DNA of 64,000 nt, from assembly GCF_020166335.1 (NCBI RefSeq), contig NZ_JAIUJR010000001.1, forward strand, positions 248,001 to 312,000. Direction: 5' to 3'. Shown in pieces: positions 53,389 through 62,587 of the stretch. How positions within the stretch are numbered: position 1 is the stretch's first letter; each line of letters starts with the position of its first letter. The stretch comes from Winogradskyella alexanderae. Lineage in GTDB: Bacteria > Bacteroidota > Bacteroidia > Flavobacteriales > Flavobacteriaceae. The notes under the pieces were generated by a model. That model was not told the origin of the DNA and did no database searches. It saw only the letters and a program-made list of their open reading frames with translations. The translations under genes were made by a program, and so were the position numbers.

Positions 53389-54169
53389 GTCATTTCACAT
53401 AGATGTCCCAAATGGCAAAAAGGTCTATTTTGCGTCGGACAACCATTTAGGTGCGCCAACAAAGCAAGCTTCCCTCCCAAGAGAAAAGAAATTTGTTTCA
53501 TGGTTAAATGAAATAAAGAAAGATGCCGCTGCTATTTTTCTAATTGGTGATCTTTTTGACTTTTGGTTTGAATATAAAACAGTTGTTCCAAAAGGCTTTA
53601 CAAGAACATTGGGCAAGCTCGCCGAAATAAGTGATTCTGGAACACCAATTTATTATTTCGTTGGTAATCACGATTTATGGATGAGAGGCTATTTTGAAGA
53701 TGAATTGGGTATATCGGTTTTTCACAAACCACAAGAATTTACAATTCATAATTCAACATTCTTTATTGGGCATGGAGATGGTCTTGGGCCAGGAGACAAA
53801 GGTTATAAACGAATGAAAAAGGTATTCACCAATCCTTTTTTTAAATGGCTTTTTAGATGGCTCCATCCGGATATAGGAGTTAAAATTGCACAATATCTTT
53901 CGGTAAAAAACAAACTAATTTCAGGAGATGATGATGCCACATTTCTTGGAGAAGATAAGGAATGGTTAGTGGCCTATAGTAAGCGAAAATTAGAATCAAA
54001 ACACCATGATTATTTTATCTTTGGTCATAGACACCTTCCTTTAGAAATTGAACTTAGCGAGGCGTCAAAATACTTTAATTTAGGGGACTGGATACAATAT
54101 TTTACCTACGGCGAATTTGATGGTAATTTATTCAATCTAAAAAGCTATGAAGATTTAACTTCATCGTAG
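53381..54169 (+). CDS. lpxH: UDP-2,3-diacylglucosamine diphosphatase (LpxH-type metallophosphoesterase)
   Basis: A 262-residue calcineurin-like phosphoesterase of lipid A biosynthesis. Metal-binding motifs in order: ASDNHLG, LIGDLFDFW, VGNHDLW, IGHGDGLGPGD and FGHRHLPLE. The FDFW and PGDKGYK elements are characteristic of LpxH. The start is the ATG at 53381, overlapping the queD stop; an earlier ATG at 53357 lies within queD. The last 25 nt overlap the 3' end of the convergent MFS gene. Confidence 0.9.
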   Translation: MNKSFHIDVPNGKKVYFASDNHLGAPTKQASLPREKKFVSWLNEIKKDAAAIFLIGDLFDFWFEYKTVVPKGFTRTLGKLAEISDSGTPIYYFVGNHDLWMRGYFEDELGISVFHKPQEFTIHNSTFFIGHGDGLGPGDKGYKRMKKVFTNPFFKWLFRWLHPDIGVKIAQYLSVKNKLISGDDDATFLGEDKEWLVAYSKRKLESKHHDYFIFGHRHLPLEIELSEASKYFNLGDWIQYFTYGEFDGNLFNLKSYEDLTSS

Positions 54170-55428
54170 TGTTCTGCTACGTCCTTTCTTAAATCAAGTT
54201 CTCTTAACGGTTTATTTTTTAGACTCATAACTATTACAGTTAATAAGGTAACCGTTCCTCCTAAAACAACGGCCAAAGGCGCACCAAAAATACGTGCGGC
54301 AATGCCACTTTCTAAAGCTCCTAATTCGTTAGAGGACCCAACAAACATAGAATTTACAGCCCCAACTCTGCCACGCATTTCGTCTGGTGTTTTAAGTTGG
54401 AGAATGGTTTGTCTCACCACCATGGAAATACCATCAAATACACCAGAGAAAAATAAGGCCAATACGCTTAACCATAATAATTTTGAAGCCCCAAAGATTA
54501 TCATAAAAACACCAAAACCAAAAACTGAAACTAAAAGTTTCTTCCCTGTGCTTTTGGTTATAGGAATGTAGGTTGTTGCCAACATTGTTATTATACTTCC
54601 CGAAGATAATGCGGCATTTAGTAACCCAAAGCCTTCTGGCCCAGCATCCAGTATATCTTTAGCAAATACGGCAAAAATGGCAACTGCACCTCCAAAAAGT
54701 ACTGCAATCATATCTAAAGTAAGTGCGCCCAGAATGACCTTGTCGTTAAAGACAAATTTCAAACCAACCTTGAGGCTTTCCTTTACAGTCTCATCTGTTC
54801 TTTTATTCAGTATTGGTTTCTTGGCAATTTGCATAACAAGGATAAGGGCAAATACTACTAATAAGAAAATCATTCCCAATGTATTGTTTATTCCTATCCA
54901 TGCAATTAAAAACCCTCCGCATAAGGCCCCAAATACAGCAGCGCCTTTCCATGTGCTACTACTCCATGTAGCAGCGTTTGGATAAGCTTTTTTAGGAACC
55001 AGCAAGGCAATCAAAGAGAAAATTGTCGGACCAAAAAACGCACGTAAAACCCCTCCAAAGAATACCAAACTGTAAATTCCAGCTAAAATAGAATTCGTTT
55101 GCCATGTTGTGCTTACATAATTTGATGTTAACCAGTAAAGTCCAAAGCTTATTAGTGAAAAAAAGGTGATGCAAATAGCAAACAGGTTTCGTTTTTCTTT
55201 TCGATCTACAATGTGACCTGCAAAAGGCGCTAAAAAAAACGCTGGTAAAAATTCACATAATCCTATTATTCCAAGACTTAACTCGTCATCTGTAAGTGCA
55301 TACACCTGCCACTCAATTACCACAAATTGCATTGACCAAGCAAAAACAAGTGCAAACCGTGCTAAAAGAAAAATCTTGAATTCCTTAAACCGCAATGCTT
55401 CATATGGATCGTTCTTCTGTGCAGTCAC
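54145..55428 (-). CDS. MFS transporter
   Basis: A 427-residue, 12-helix major facilitator with the cytoplasmic loop motif GHIVDRKEKRN after helix 2 and an EntS/DHA-like layout (MFS_3 type). Substrate unknown, probably an export pump. Its start overlaps the recJ stop by 4 nt, and its end overlaps lpxH on the other strand by 25 nt with no terminator between them, so antisense interference at the 3' ends is possible. Confidence 0.88.
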   Translation of the reverse strand: MTAQKNDPYEALRFKEFKIFLLARFALVFAWSMQFVVIEWQVYALTDDELSLGIIGLCEFLPAFFLAPFAGHIVDRKEKRNLFAICITFFSLISFGLYWLTSNYVSTTWQTNSILAGIYSLVFFGGVLRAFFGPTIFSLIALLVPKKAYPNAATWSSSTWKGAAVFGALCGGFLIAWIGINNTLGMIFLLVVFALILVMQIAKKPILNKRTDETVKESLKVGLKFVFNDKVILGALTLDMIAVLFGGAVAIFAVFAKDILDAGPEGFGLLNAALSSGSIITMLATTYIPITKSTGKKLLVSVFGFGVFMIIFGASKLLWLSVLALFFSGVFDGISMVVRQTILQLKTPDEMRGRVGAVNSMFVGSSNELGALESGIAARIFGAPLAVVLGGTVTLLTVIVMSLKNKPLRELDLRKDVAEHYDEVKSS

Positions 55429-57116
55429 GCTTTAATATCTTTTAGTTTTAGCTGAAGACTTGTCGTTCCGTTCCAATAATTCTCATCAATAGTATATGCG
55501 GCGTCAAAAGATTTTTGATTTTTTATCAAATCTAGTTTATCACCTAAGCCAAACCCAATACTCACAATGCCTTTACTTCCATTTTGTGAAGCCGTAAACC
55601 GCAAATGCTTATTGTCCTCACCAACACATTTTCCCCAGCCTGTATCCTTTATGTTCTGGGTGATAAATACAGGTGTCATATTTCCGGGTCCAAATGGTGC
55701 AAATTGACGAATGATGCGCATTAGTTTACTGTCTATATCTTTTAAATCAATCTCTAAATCGACCTTTAATTCTGGTGTTAAGAGTTTTGGATCAATTGTG
55801 CTTTTTACAACCTCCTCAAATTTTATTTTGAAGGCATCATAGTTATCTGGTAATAAGGTCAATCCTGCCGCATATTTATGGCCACCGAACTGTTCAATAA
55901 AATCTGAACATGCTTCTAAGGCATTATACACATCAAAGCCTTTAACAGATCTCGCAGAAGCTGCTAGTTTGTTTCCGCTTTTAGTGAAGACTACCGTCGG
56001 TCTATAATAGGTTTCTGTTAATCTAGATGCTACAATACCTATAACGCCTTTGTGCCAATTCTCATCAAAAACTACTGTGGTAAATCTTTCTTGTTCTGTG
56101 TTTTCTTCTATCTGAAGTAAGGCTTCTTCAGTTATTCTTTGGTCGGCCTCCCTTCTGTCCGTATTAAATTGATCTATATCCACTGCGTAGGAGGCTGCTT
56201 TGTTAAAATCAGTCTCTGTCAATAATGTAACTGCGTGGTTACCATGTTTCATTCGTCCTGCCGCATTAATTCTTGGTGCTATAATAAAAACAACATCGGT
56301 AATAGTTAGTTGCTCCTTTTTTACCTCAGCAATAATGGCTTTGATACCAGGTCTAGGGTTCGTATTGATGACTTGTAAACCAAAAAAAGCCAAAACCCTG
56401 TTTTCACCCACAATAGGAACTATATCAGCTCCAATTGCAGTGGCTACCAAATCTAAATAAGACGCTAAATCTTCCGTACTTTGTCCTTGTTTTGATGCGA
56501 GTGCAGAAATCAATTTAAAGCCAACACCACAACCGCATAGTTCTTTAAATGGGTAGGCACAGTCTTCTCGTTTAGGGTCTAACACAGCAACCGCATTAGG
56601 AATCGTTTCACCAGGTCTGTGGTGATCACAGATAATGAAATCAATGCCTTTTTCATTAGCATATGCAATCTTATCAATTGCCTTAATTCCGCAATCTAGA
56701 GCTATGATAAGAGTGAAATCGTTGTCATCAGCGAAATCAATGCCCTTATAAGAAATACCATAGCCTTCATCATATCGATCTGGAATGTAAGTGGCAACCG
56801 TATCTAATCTTGTTTTTAAATACAAAGACATTAATGCTACTGACGTAGTGCCATCAACATCATAATCTCCGTAAACCAATATGCTTTCATTATTATCAAT
56901 TGCCTGCTCTATTCTGTGGACGGCTTTATCCATATCCATCATTAGGAATGGATCGTGCAAATCATCAAAACTTGGTCTAAAAAAGGTCTTAGCCTCATCA
57001 TAGGTCTCGATGCCGCGTTGTAGTAATAGTGTAGCAACAATTTCGTCAACTTTTAAATCTTCTTTTAGAGATTTTATCTTGAAAGCATCTGGCTTTGGTT
57101 TTACTGTCCAGCGCAT
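55425..57116 (-). CDS. recJ: Single-stranded-DNA-specific exonuclease RecJ
   Basis: A 563-residue DHH-family 5'-3' exonuclease for recombination and mismatch repair. Motifs: VYGDYDVDGTTS (residues 81-92, metal-binding Asp84, Asp86 and Asp88), ALDCG, CDHHRPGE (the DHH site) and the DHHA1 FGGHKYAAGLTL. Length is normal. It lies between the osmC-like gene and the MFS gene in a minus-strand operon with small gaps. Confidence 0.95.
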   Translation of the reverse strand: MRWTVKPKPDAFKIKSLKEDLKVDEIVATLLLQRGIETYDEAKTFFRPSFDDLHDPFLMMDMDKAVHRIEQAIDNNESILVYGDYDVDGTTSVALMSLYLKTRLDTVATYIPDRYDEGYGISYKGIDFADDNDFTLIIALDCGIKAIDKIAYANEKGIDFIICDHHRPGETIPNAVAVLDPKREDCAYPFKELCGCGVGFKLISALASKQGQSTEDLASYLDLVATAIGADIVPIVGENRVLAFFGLQVINTNPRPGIKAIIAEVKKEQLTITDVVFIIAPRINAAGRMKHGNHAVTLLTETDFNKAASYAVDIDQFNTDRREADQRITEEALLQIEENTEQERFTTVVFDENWHKGVIGIVASRLTETYYRPTVVFTKSGNKLAASARSVKGFDVYNALEACSDFIEQFGGHKYAAGLTLLPDNYDAFKIKFEEVVKSTIDPKLLTPELKVDLEIDLKDIDSKLMRIIRQFAPFGPGNMTPVFITQNIKDTGWGKCVGEDNKHLRFTASQNGSKGIVSIGFGLGDKLDLIKNQKSFDAAYTIDENYWNGTTSLQLKLKDIKA

Positions 57117-57133
57117 AAACTTTTAACTGTGAT

Positions 57134-57571
57134 TTATGTATTTCGTTTTGTCGCTACATGGTAAATTACTTTGGTTTTAACCTCAGCAAATTGTCTAAAC
57201 ATTTCCATTACACCACAGTATTTTTCAACAGAAAGGTCTACGGCACGCTGACATTTTTTCTTATTTAGGTCTGCACCATAAAAATGATAGTCAACGACAA
57301 CAGAATGGTAGTATTTAGGATGTTCATCGGTAAGTTCACCAAAAACTTCGATTTTAAAATCATCAATGTCTTCGTTCATTTTGTTTAAAATAGAAATAAC
57401 GTCTAAAGCGGAGCATCCTGCCAAGGAAGATAGCATCATTGCTTTTGGTGATAGGCCAAAACGCTCATCTTTACCTTCAACATTGGTATCCATAATTACT
57501 TTTTTACCACTTGGGTTGTCTGACTCAAAGGTTAAACCGCCTTGCCAATGTGTTACGATTTTATCAGCCAT
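57134..57571 (-). CDS. OsmC/Ohr-family peroxide-handling protein
   Basis: A 145-residue OsmC-fold protein. The two redox-active cysteines are in LAGCSALDVISI and EKYCGVMEMF, as expected for the thiol-dependent peroxidases of the OsmC/YhfA group. It probably reduces organic hydroperoxides in the cytoplasm. It is the first gene of the osmC-recJ-MFS run and divergent from a carboxymuconolactone-decarboxylase-family gene with which it shares a 65-nt region; both families handle oxidative stress. Confidence 0.88.
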   Translation of the reverse strand: MADKIVTHWQGGLTFESDNPSGKKVIMDTNVEGKDERFGLSPKAMMLSSLAGCSALDVISILNKMNEDIDDFKIEVFGELTDEHPKYYHSVVVDYHFYGADLNKKKCQRAVDLSVEKYCGVMEMFRQFAEVKTKVIYHVATKRNT

Positions 57572-57636
57572 ATGCTTTAATTTACTTGTTAGTTGTCTTA
57601 TCTTGTATGTTCAAAAATACCACTAAAAAAATTACT

Positions 57637-58239
57637 ATGGCATTAGTAACACCATTATCTCCAGAGCACGATTTAGAAACAAAAAAACTATCAGAATTCT
57701 TTAATGAAACGCTAGGGTTTTGTCCTAATTCTGTACTTACCATGCAGCGACGACCAGCAATTAGCAAGGCATTTATAAACCTTAACAAAGCCGTTATGGC
57801 TAATGAAGGAAGAGTGACTTCTGCCTTAAAACGAATGATTGCATGGGTAAGTAGTAATGCAACAGGATGTCGCTATTGCCAGGCTCACGCCATTAGAGCT
57901 GCTGAACGCTATGGTGCAGAACAAGAGCAATTAGACAATATTTGGGACTATAGAACACATCCTGCCTTTTCTGAAGCAGAACGTGCTGCCCTAGATTTTA
58001 GTCTTGCGGCAAGTCAAGTACCAAATACAGTAAATGCTGAAATTAAAGATAGACTTTATGAGCATTGGGATGAAGGCGAAATTGTTGAAATGCTTGGTGT
58101 AATTTCCCTTTTTGGGTATTTAAATCGCTGGAACGATTCTATGGGAACCACCATGGAAAAGGGCGCTATAGAAAGTGGCAATCAATATTTAGGCAAACAC
58201 GGATTCGTTGTTGGCAAGCACGATGGAAGTCAATATTAA
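57637..58239 (+). CDS. Carboxymuconolactone decarboxylase / AhpD-like peroxidase-family protein
   Basis: A 200-residue protein. The start is placed at the ATG of 57637 (MALVTPLSPEHD); a longer frame would overlap the divergent osmC-like gene. The AhpD-type CxxC-x3-His site is visible in GCRYCQAHAIRAAERYG, and the helix GVISLFGYLNRWNDS near the C-terminus is typical of the CMD family. It likely has thiol-based antioxidant activity rather than true decarboxylase activity. It converges with rsmI with a 3-nt gap. Confidence 0.87.
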   Translation: MALVTPLSPEHDLETKKLSEFFNETLGFCPNSVLTMQRRPAISKAFINLNKAVMANEGRVTSALKRMIAWVSSNATGCRYCQAHAIRAAERYGAEQEQLDNIWDYRTHPAFSEAERAALDFSLAASQVPNTVNAEIKDRLYEHWDEGEIVEMLGVISLFGYLNRWNDSMGTTMEKGAIESGNQYLGKHGFVVGKHDGSQY

Positions 58240-58242
58240 ATC

Positions 58243-58914
58243 CTATTTCTTGCCTTCTACAACAATCACAATTTCACCTTTAGGTGGTTTATTGCTGTAA
58301 TACTCCAACACTTCTTTTGCTGTACCTCTTATTGTTTCTTCGTAGAGCTTGGTCAACTCACGTGAGACAGATACGAGTCGGTCTTCGCCAAAGTATTCAC
58401 AAAAATGCCCTAGAGTTTTCACAAGTTTATGCGGGCTCTCATAAAATATCATCGTACGAATCTCCTCGGCCAACAATTTTAAACGAGTCTGGCGACCTTT
58501 TTTTACAGGTAAAAAGCCTTCAAAAACAAATTTATCATTTGGTAATCCGCTATTTACCAAAGCTGGAACAAAAGCCGTGGCTCCAGGTAAGCACTCTACA
58601 TCAATATTAGCCTCAATACAAGCCCTAACCAATAAAAATCCAGGATCAGAGATGGCAGGTGTGCCAGCATCGCTAATTAAAGCAATTGTTGTGCCTGATT
58701 TCAATTTTTCAACAATACCGCCCAAAGTTTTATGCTCATTGTGCATGTGATGACTTTGCATTGGTGTATTAATTTCAAAATACTTTAAAAGTTTGCCAGA
58801 AGTCCTTGTGTCCTCAGCCAAAATTAAATCAGCCTCTTTCAAAATCTCAATTGCTCTAAAGGTAATGTCCTTTAAATTCCCAATTGGGGTTGGTACGAGA
58901 TACAGTTTAGTCAT
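58243..58914 (-). CDS. rsmI: 16S rRNA (cytidine 1402-2'-O)-methyltransferase
   Basis: A 223-residue SAM-dependent methyltransferase of the tetrapyrrole-methylase fold. Recognisable pieces are LVPTPIGNLKDITFRAIE at the N-terminus, AEDTRTSGKLL, and the SAM loop LISDAGTPAISDPG. RsmI methylates C1402 in the decoding centre. Slightly shorter than E. coli RsmI, as in other Bacteroidota. Its start overlaps the DoxX gene stop by 1 nt. Confidence 0.95.
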   Translation of the reverse strand: MTKLYLVPTPIGNLKDITFRAIEILKEADLILAEDTRTSGKLLKYFEINTPMQSHHMHNEHKTLGGIVEKLKSGTTIALISDAGTPAISDPGFLLVRACIEANIDVECLPGATAFVPALVNSGLPNDKFVFEGFLPVKKGRQTRLKLLAEEIRTMIFYESPHKLVKTLGHFCEYFGEDRLVSVSRELTKLYEETIRGTAKEVLEYYSNKPPKGEIVIVVEGKK

Positions 58915-59270
58915 TAGTCTCTTAAATATTTACCTAAAAAGTACGATGGGAATAAAGCTATTAGCGCAACTAAAGAAAAACCTGCTATACCATCTCCAGC
59001 ATAATAATGAGCCCAAGTCGCTAAAACCAGATTAAAAAAGAAACCAGCATAAGCCCATTCTATTAACCAGTTAGATGGCCTCCATAATACGATAATAACA
59101 CCTAGTGTTTTAGCAATTGCGAGTGGAATAACGAGGTAAACAGGAAATCCAAAATTTTCAAAAAAACTTTTAACTAATTCGGTCTTAGTAAAATACACTA
59201 TCGCCGAGTACAGCATTATACCGCACAAAACAATAGTGCTTAGCCAATAAACAATTTGCTTAAAGCGCAT
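58914..59270 (-). CDS. DoxX family membrane protein
   Basis: A 118-residue, four-helix membrane protein. The order of hydrophobic segments (VYWLSTIVLCGIMLYSAI, FPVYLVIPLAIAKTLGVIIV, WAYAGFFFNLVLATWAHY, FSLVALIALFPSYFL) and the KTLGVIIVLWRP motif fit the DoxX-like group. The role in Bacteroidota is uncertain; relatives are linked to thiol redox or respiration. It lies between rsmI and a hypothetical gene on the minus strand. Confidence 0.82.
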   Translation of the reverse strand: MRFKQIVYWLSTIVLCGIMLYSAIVYFTKTELVKSFFENFGFPVYLVIPLAIAKTLGVIIVLWRPSNWLIEWAYAGFFFNLVLATWAHYYAGDGIAGFSLVALIALFPSYFLGKYLRD

Positions 59271-59273
59271 GTA

Positions 59274-60002
59274 TTAATCGAATTTATCTTCAACCAGCTC
59301 CATAAAGCGTTCTTCATATTCGGCTTTATTGTCCCAATTGTTATAATCTGGCTTTATAAATTCTGATATGAGTTTCTGCGCCTCTTCAAAAGATTTTGTT
59401 GTATTTATTTGAGAAATCACCCTGTCGTAATCCTCGCTTTTCCCATCAAAAAGGTGCTTGATAAAAGCTAACTTATCATTTAAATCAATTTGAAGGCGTC
59501 TTCCTTTTAGTGCGTCATTTAAAGATTTTCGTTTTTGAGCCTCTTCAATAGGCTCAAATTCTGGGATTTCTGCGTAATCTGAAGTGATATCCTCGAACTC
59601 AATTGTTGTGGCAGTCTTACTTTCTTTTGCCTTCTCCAAAATAACATCAATCTCGTTTGTCTCCTCTGGCATGTGAGCGACCATATCTTTTATTTTGTTC
59701 ATCACAGGTTCCATTATGCCATCGTCCTCAACTTCATCTAGATTAATATAAATCTTATTTTCTACTTCAATGTTATCACTAACTTTATTATTAAAAGCCG
59801 TATCTAACATTTCAAAAAATGAAGAATCATTGCCAATTGTTGGCATTCTATCTTCAAAATTCTCATGCGCAAACTTAAGCACGGTTAATTTTTCGTAAAG
59901 TTTAGTTACTTCCTCGTGCATTTTGTCTACATCCTCTCTACCTTTCAGTTTCAGAATTCGGTGTGCAATACTTATTAATTCTGATTCTAATTTCTTTTTC
60001 AT
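59274..60002 (-). CDS. Conserved hypothetical acidic protein (242 aa)
   Basis: A 242-residue soluble, acidic protein that I cannot assign. It begins with a Lys-rich helix (MKKKLESELISIAHRIL), has helical stretches in the first third (KMHEEVTKLYEKLTVLKF), a Glu/Asp-rich middle and a helical C-terminus (DKLAFIKHLFDGKSEDYDRVISQINTT is a compact conserved-looking block, residues about 195-222). No signal peptide, cysteine pairs or membrane helices. It lies first in the run with DoxX and rsmI and is divergent from tdk. Confidence 0.72.
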   Translation of the reverse strand: MKKKLESELISIAHRILKLKGREDVDKMHEEVTKLYEKLTVLKFAHENFEDRMPTIGNDSSFFEMLDTAFNNKVSDNIEVENKIYINLDEVEDDGIMEPVMNKIKDMVAHMPEETNEIDVILEKAKESKTATTIEFEDITSDYAEIPEFEPIEEAQKRKSLNDALKGRRLQIDLNDKLAFIKHLFDGKSEDYDRVISQINTTKSFEEAQKLISEFIKPDYNNWDNKAEYEERFMELVEDKFD

Positions 60003-60107
60003 CTTGTAATTCCTCTTAAATTTTCAAAGTCAAAAACATCTTTTGCAATTGCATTTAATTTGTCTGAATTAAATTATAGATGTTTCACTTTTACTTTTGA
60101 TTTTTTA

Positions 60108-60115
60108 TATTTTTG
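60108..60115 (+). promoter_or_regulatory. tdk promoter -7 box
   Basis: TATTTTTG is an exact TAnnTTTG, 53 nt before the tdk ATG. GTTTC at 60082-60086 could be a poor -33 element. Confidence 0.5.
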
Positions 60116-60168
60116 ATTGACCTTTATAAAAACGGATTATTAATACGATTTAGTGTTAAAATTACGAA

Positions 60169-60816
60169 ATGTTTCTTGAAAATACGGTAAATCATAAAGA
60201 ACAATTTGGATGGATTGAGGTGATTTGTGGATCGATGTTCTCTGGTAAAACCGAAGAACTAATTCGAAGACTAAAACGCGCTAAATTTGCCAGACAAAAA
60301 GTTGAAATTTTTAAACCAGCCATAGACGTTAGGTACGATGATGAGATGGTAATCTCTCATGACTCTAATGAGATAAGGTCTACTCCTGTACCTGCTGCGG
60401 CAAACATTCCTATATTAGCAGACGGTTGCGATGTCGTTGGTATTGATGAAGCTCAATTTTTCGATGATGAAATTGTACGAGTGTGTAATGATTTGGCAAA
60501 TAAAGGTGTCCGTGTTATTGTTGCTGGTTTAGATATGGATTTTAAAGGCAATCCATTTGGTCCTATGCCATACCTAATGGCTACCGCAGAGTATGTTACC
60601 AAAGTACACGCCATATGCACTAAAACAGGAAACCTTGCGCAATACAGTTATAGAAAAGCCAAAAGTGATGATCTTGTTCTTCTCGGTGAAGTAGACGAAT
60701 ACGAACCGCTTAGTAGAGCAGCTTTTTATAAAAGTATGCTACGAGATAAAGTGCGACAGATAAAGGTTAATGATGCACAAGAAATTAACGCCAAAGATCA
60801 AAAATCAGATGGCTAA
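60169..60816 (+). CDS. tdk: Thymidine kinase
   Basis: A 215-residue type II thymidine kinase of nucleoside salvage. The P-loop [14 protein letters not shown] spans residues 21-34, the Walker B-like [11 protein letters not shown] and the lasso region ([17 protein letters not shown]) follow. Only one cysteine remains at the lasso base, so the structural zinc site (two CxxC pairs in E. coli) appears lost. Its end overlaps alr by 8 nt. Confidence 0.92.
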   Translation: MFLENTVNHKEQFGWIEVICGSMFSGKTEELIRRLKRAKFARQKVEIFKPAIDVRYDDEMVISHDSNEIRSTPVPAAANIPILADGCDVVGIDEAQFFDDEIVRVCNDLANKGVRVIVAGLDMDFKGNPFGPMPYLMATAEYVTKVHAICTKTGNLAQYSYRKAKSDDLVLLGEVDEYEPLSRAAFYKSMLRDKVRQIKVNDAQEINAKDQKSDG

Positions 60817-61915
60817 AGCACAAGAAACTGTTTTAGAGCTTAATTTAAATTCGCTAAGCCACAACTTCGAATATCTTAAATCAAAATTAAAACCAAGCAC
60901 AAAATTCTTAGGAGTAGTAAAGGCATTTGCCTATGGAAGTGACGCGGTTGTGGTTGCAAAACATCTGGAAAAACTTGGTGTTGACTATTTTGCAGTGGCG
61001 TATGTCAATGAAGGGATTGTATTGCGTGAAAATGGCGTTACCACGCCAATATTGGTATTGCATCCTCAGCCCATAAATTTTAAGGCGTTGATAGAGCATT
61101 GTTTAGAACCAAGCTTGTATAACGCTAAGGTTTTAAATGAATTTATCGAGACGGCCACAAAACAAGGACAAAAAGATTATCCCGTTCACATTAAGTTTAA
61201 CACTGGATTAAACCGTTTGGGGTTTTCTGAAAATGACATACCTTTTATCATTAATAAACTAAAAAGCACTAAGTGCGTAAAGGCCAAATCTGTTTTTTCA
61301 CATTTAGTTGCTAGTGAAGATCTAGACGAAAAAGAATTTACCGAAAACCAGATTAAAAAATTTATTTCGATTGCAGAGCGTTTTGCAGATCTAATAGGAT
61401 ATAAACCATGGCTACACCTCTGTAATACCTCAGGCCTTTTAAATTATCCTAATGCGCATTTTGATATGGTGCGATGCGGCATTGGTCTTTATGGTTTCGG
61501 AAACTCATTCAAGGAAGACAAAAATCTAATACCAATCGCAAGTCTGAAGTCGGTAATTTCTCAGATACATAATATCGAAAAAGGAGAATCTGTTGGTTAC
61601 AACAGGTCCTACAGGGCTTCTAAATCTGAGAGAATAGCAACCATACCTATAGGCCACGCAGATGGAATAAGCAGAATATACGGCCAAGGCAAAGGATTTG
61701 TTTCTATTAATGGTAAAAGTGCACCCATTGCAGGAAATGTTTGTATGGACATGTTAATGGTTAATATTACCAATATTGAATGCAAAGAAGGTGACGAAGT
61801 AATTGTATTTGGTCAAGAGAATTCTGCCTCAAATTTAGCGGAATCTGCAGGGACTATTTCCTATGAAATTCTGACTGCTATTTCTAGTCGTGTTAGAAGA
61901 ACCTTTACAAAATAA
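60809..61915 (+). CDS. alr: Alanine racemase
   Basis: A 368-residue PLP enzyme making D-alanine for peptidoglycan. The PLP lysine is Lys38 in [14 protein letters not shown] (the usual KANAYGHG is altered to KAFAYGSD), and the C-terminal catalytic tyrosine lies in [20 protein letters not shown] and GNVCMDMLM are further signatures. The start is the ATG at 60809, overlapping the tdk stop; longer forms reach back into tdk. There is no terminator between alr and mscL. Confidence 0.93.
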   Translation: MAKAQETVLELNLNSLSHNFEYLKSKLKPSTKFLGVVKAFAYGSDAVVVAKHLEKLGVDYFAVAYVNEGIVLRENGVTTPILVLHPQPINFKALIEHCLEPSLYNAKVLNEFIETATKQGQKDYPVHIKFNTGLNRLGFSENDIPFIINKLKSTKCVKAKSVFSHLVASEDLDEKEFTENQIKKFISIAERFADLIGYKPWLHLCNTSGLLNYPNAHFDMVRCGIGLYGFGNSFKEDKNLIPIASLKSVISQIHNIEKGESVGYNRSYRASKSERIATIPIGHADGISRIYGQGKGFVSINGKSAPIAGNVCMDMLMVNITNIECKEGDEVIVFGQENSASNLAESAGTISYEILTAISSRVRRTFTK

Positions 61916-61933
61916 CTATGTGTTTTTAAAATT

Positions 61934-61961
61934 GTGACTTTTTAACTAAATTGGTGTCTTA
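61934..61961 (+). promoter_or_regulatory. ECF-sigma-like promoter GTGAC-N17-GTCTTA before mscL
   Basis: GTGAC (61934-61938), 17 nt and GTCTTA (61956-61961) lie 36 nt before the mscL ATG, the expected distance for a promoter. The element matches the one before the DUF3078 gene in sequence and spacing. No TAnnTTTG box is present here. Confidence 0.45.
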
Positions 61962-61997
61962 CTAACATATTTTACTAACTATTAATACACTATTATT

Positions 61998-62399
61998 ATG
62001 CTAAAAGAATTTAAGGAATTTGCAATGAAAGGCAATCTTGTCGACATTGCAGTTGGTTTTGTTATGGGTGCAGCTTTCAAAGAAGTTGTGACGGCATTCA
62101 CCGGAGGAATTGTTTCTCCATTAATTGGTCTTATCTTTGATTCAGACTTTAAAGCATTAAGATACAAATTAAAAGACGGTGTTTTGAATGATGCAGGTGA
62201 AATGGCAGGAGAGGTATGGTTAGAATATGGTACATTTCTAACTAATGTAATTGACTTTATTATTGTTGCATTTGTAATGTTCCTTGTGGTAAAAGGTGTT
62301 AACAAAATGAAGAAGAAAGAGGAGCCAGCTCCGGAAGCACCAGCAGGACCATCTGAAGTTGATCTATTAACTGAGATTAGAGATGCTTTAAAGAAGTAA
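61998..62399 (+). CDS. mscL: Large-conductance mechanosensitive channel
   Basis: A 133-residue inner-membrane channel. Helix TM1 contains GNLVDIAVGFVMGAAF with the pore glycines and alanines, TM2 is VIDFIIVAFVMFLVVKGVNKM, and a short charged C-terminal helix (LLTEIRDALKK) completes the fold. It opens at high membrane tension on osmotic downshift and releases solutes. It is a single-gene unit with an unusual upstream element and a strong terminator. Confidence 0.96.
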   Translation: MLKEFKEFAMKGNLVDIAVGFVMGAAFKEVVTAFTGGIVSPLIGLIFDSDFKALRYKLKDGVLNDAGEMAGEVWLEYGTFLTNVIDFIIVAFVMFLVVKGVNKMKKKEEPAPEAPAGPSEVDLLTEIRDALKK

Positions 62400-62407
62400 T
62401 AAAAGTA

Positions 62408-62421
62408 TAGCGACACCGCTA
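62408..62421 (+). repeat. Small hairpin between mscL and its terminator
   Basis: TAGCG, loop ACAC and CGCTA form a perfect 5-bp stem 8 nt after the mscL stop, without a T-tract. Confidence 0.35.
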
Positions 62422-62442
62422 CACTATATTAGTTTATAATTA

Positions 62443-62474
62443 AACCCAAGCCATACGGCTTGGGTTCTTTTTTT
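62443..62474 (+). terminator. mscL terminator
   Basis: AACCCAAGCC, loop ATAC and GGCTTGGGTT (perfect 10-bp stem), then C and seven T residues. Confidence 0.92.
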
Positions 62475-62555
62475 AAACAAAGTTAATTAATTAACACCTA
62501 GATTTTTTGTTGTTAAAAGCCCTCACATTATTTAATAGAAGGTTTTAGTTTTGCT

Positions 62556-62563
62556 TAATTTTG
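62556..62563 (+). promoter_or_regulatory. asd promoter -7 box
   Basis: TAATTTTG is an exact TAnnTTTG, 24 nt before the ATG. No TTG at the -33 position. Confidence 0.5.
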
Positions 62564-62587
62564 TGAGATAATTTTTAATTAGAAAAA

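Noticed and set aside
54302-54985. Plus-strand frames opposite the MFS gene
   Set aside because: They are antisense to a 12-helix transporter and show low-complexity composition with no motifs.
61982-62416. A 144-codon minus-strand frame opposite mscL
   Set aside because: It fully overlaps mscL, which has clear channel motifs, a promoter-like element and a terminator. The antisense frame is Thr/Ser-rich as expected from a shadow.
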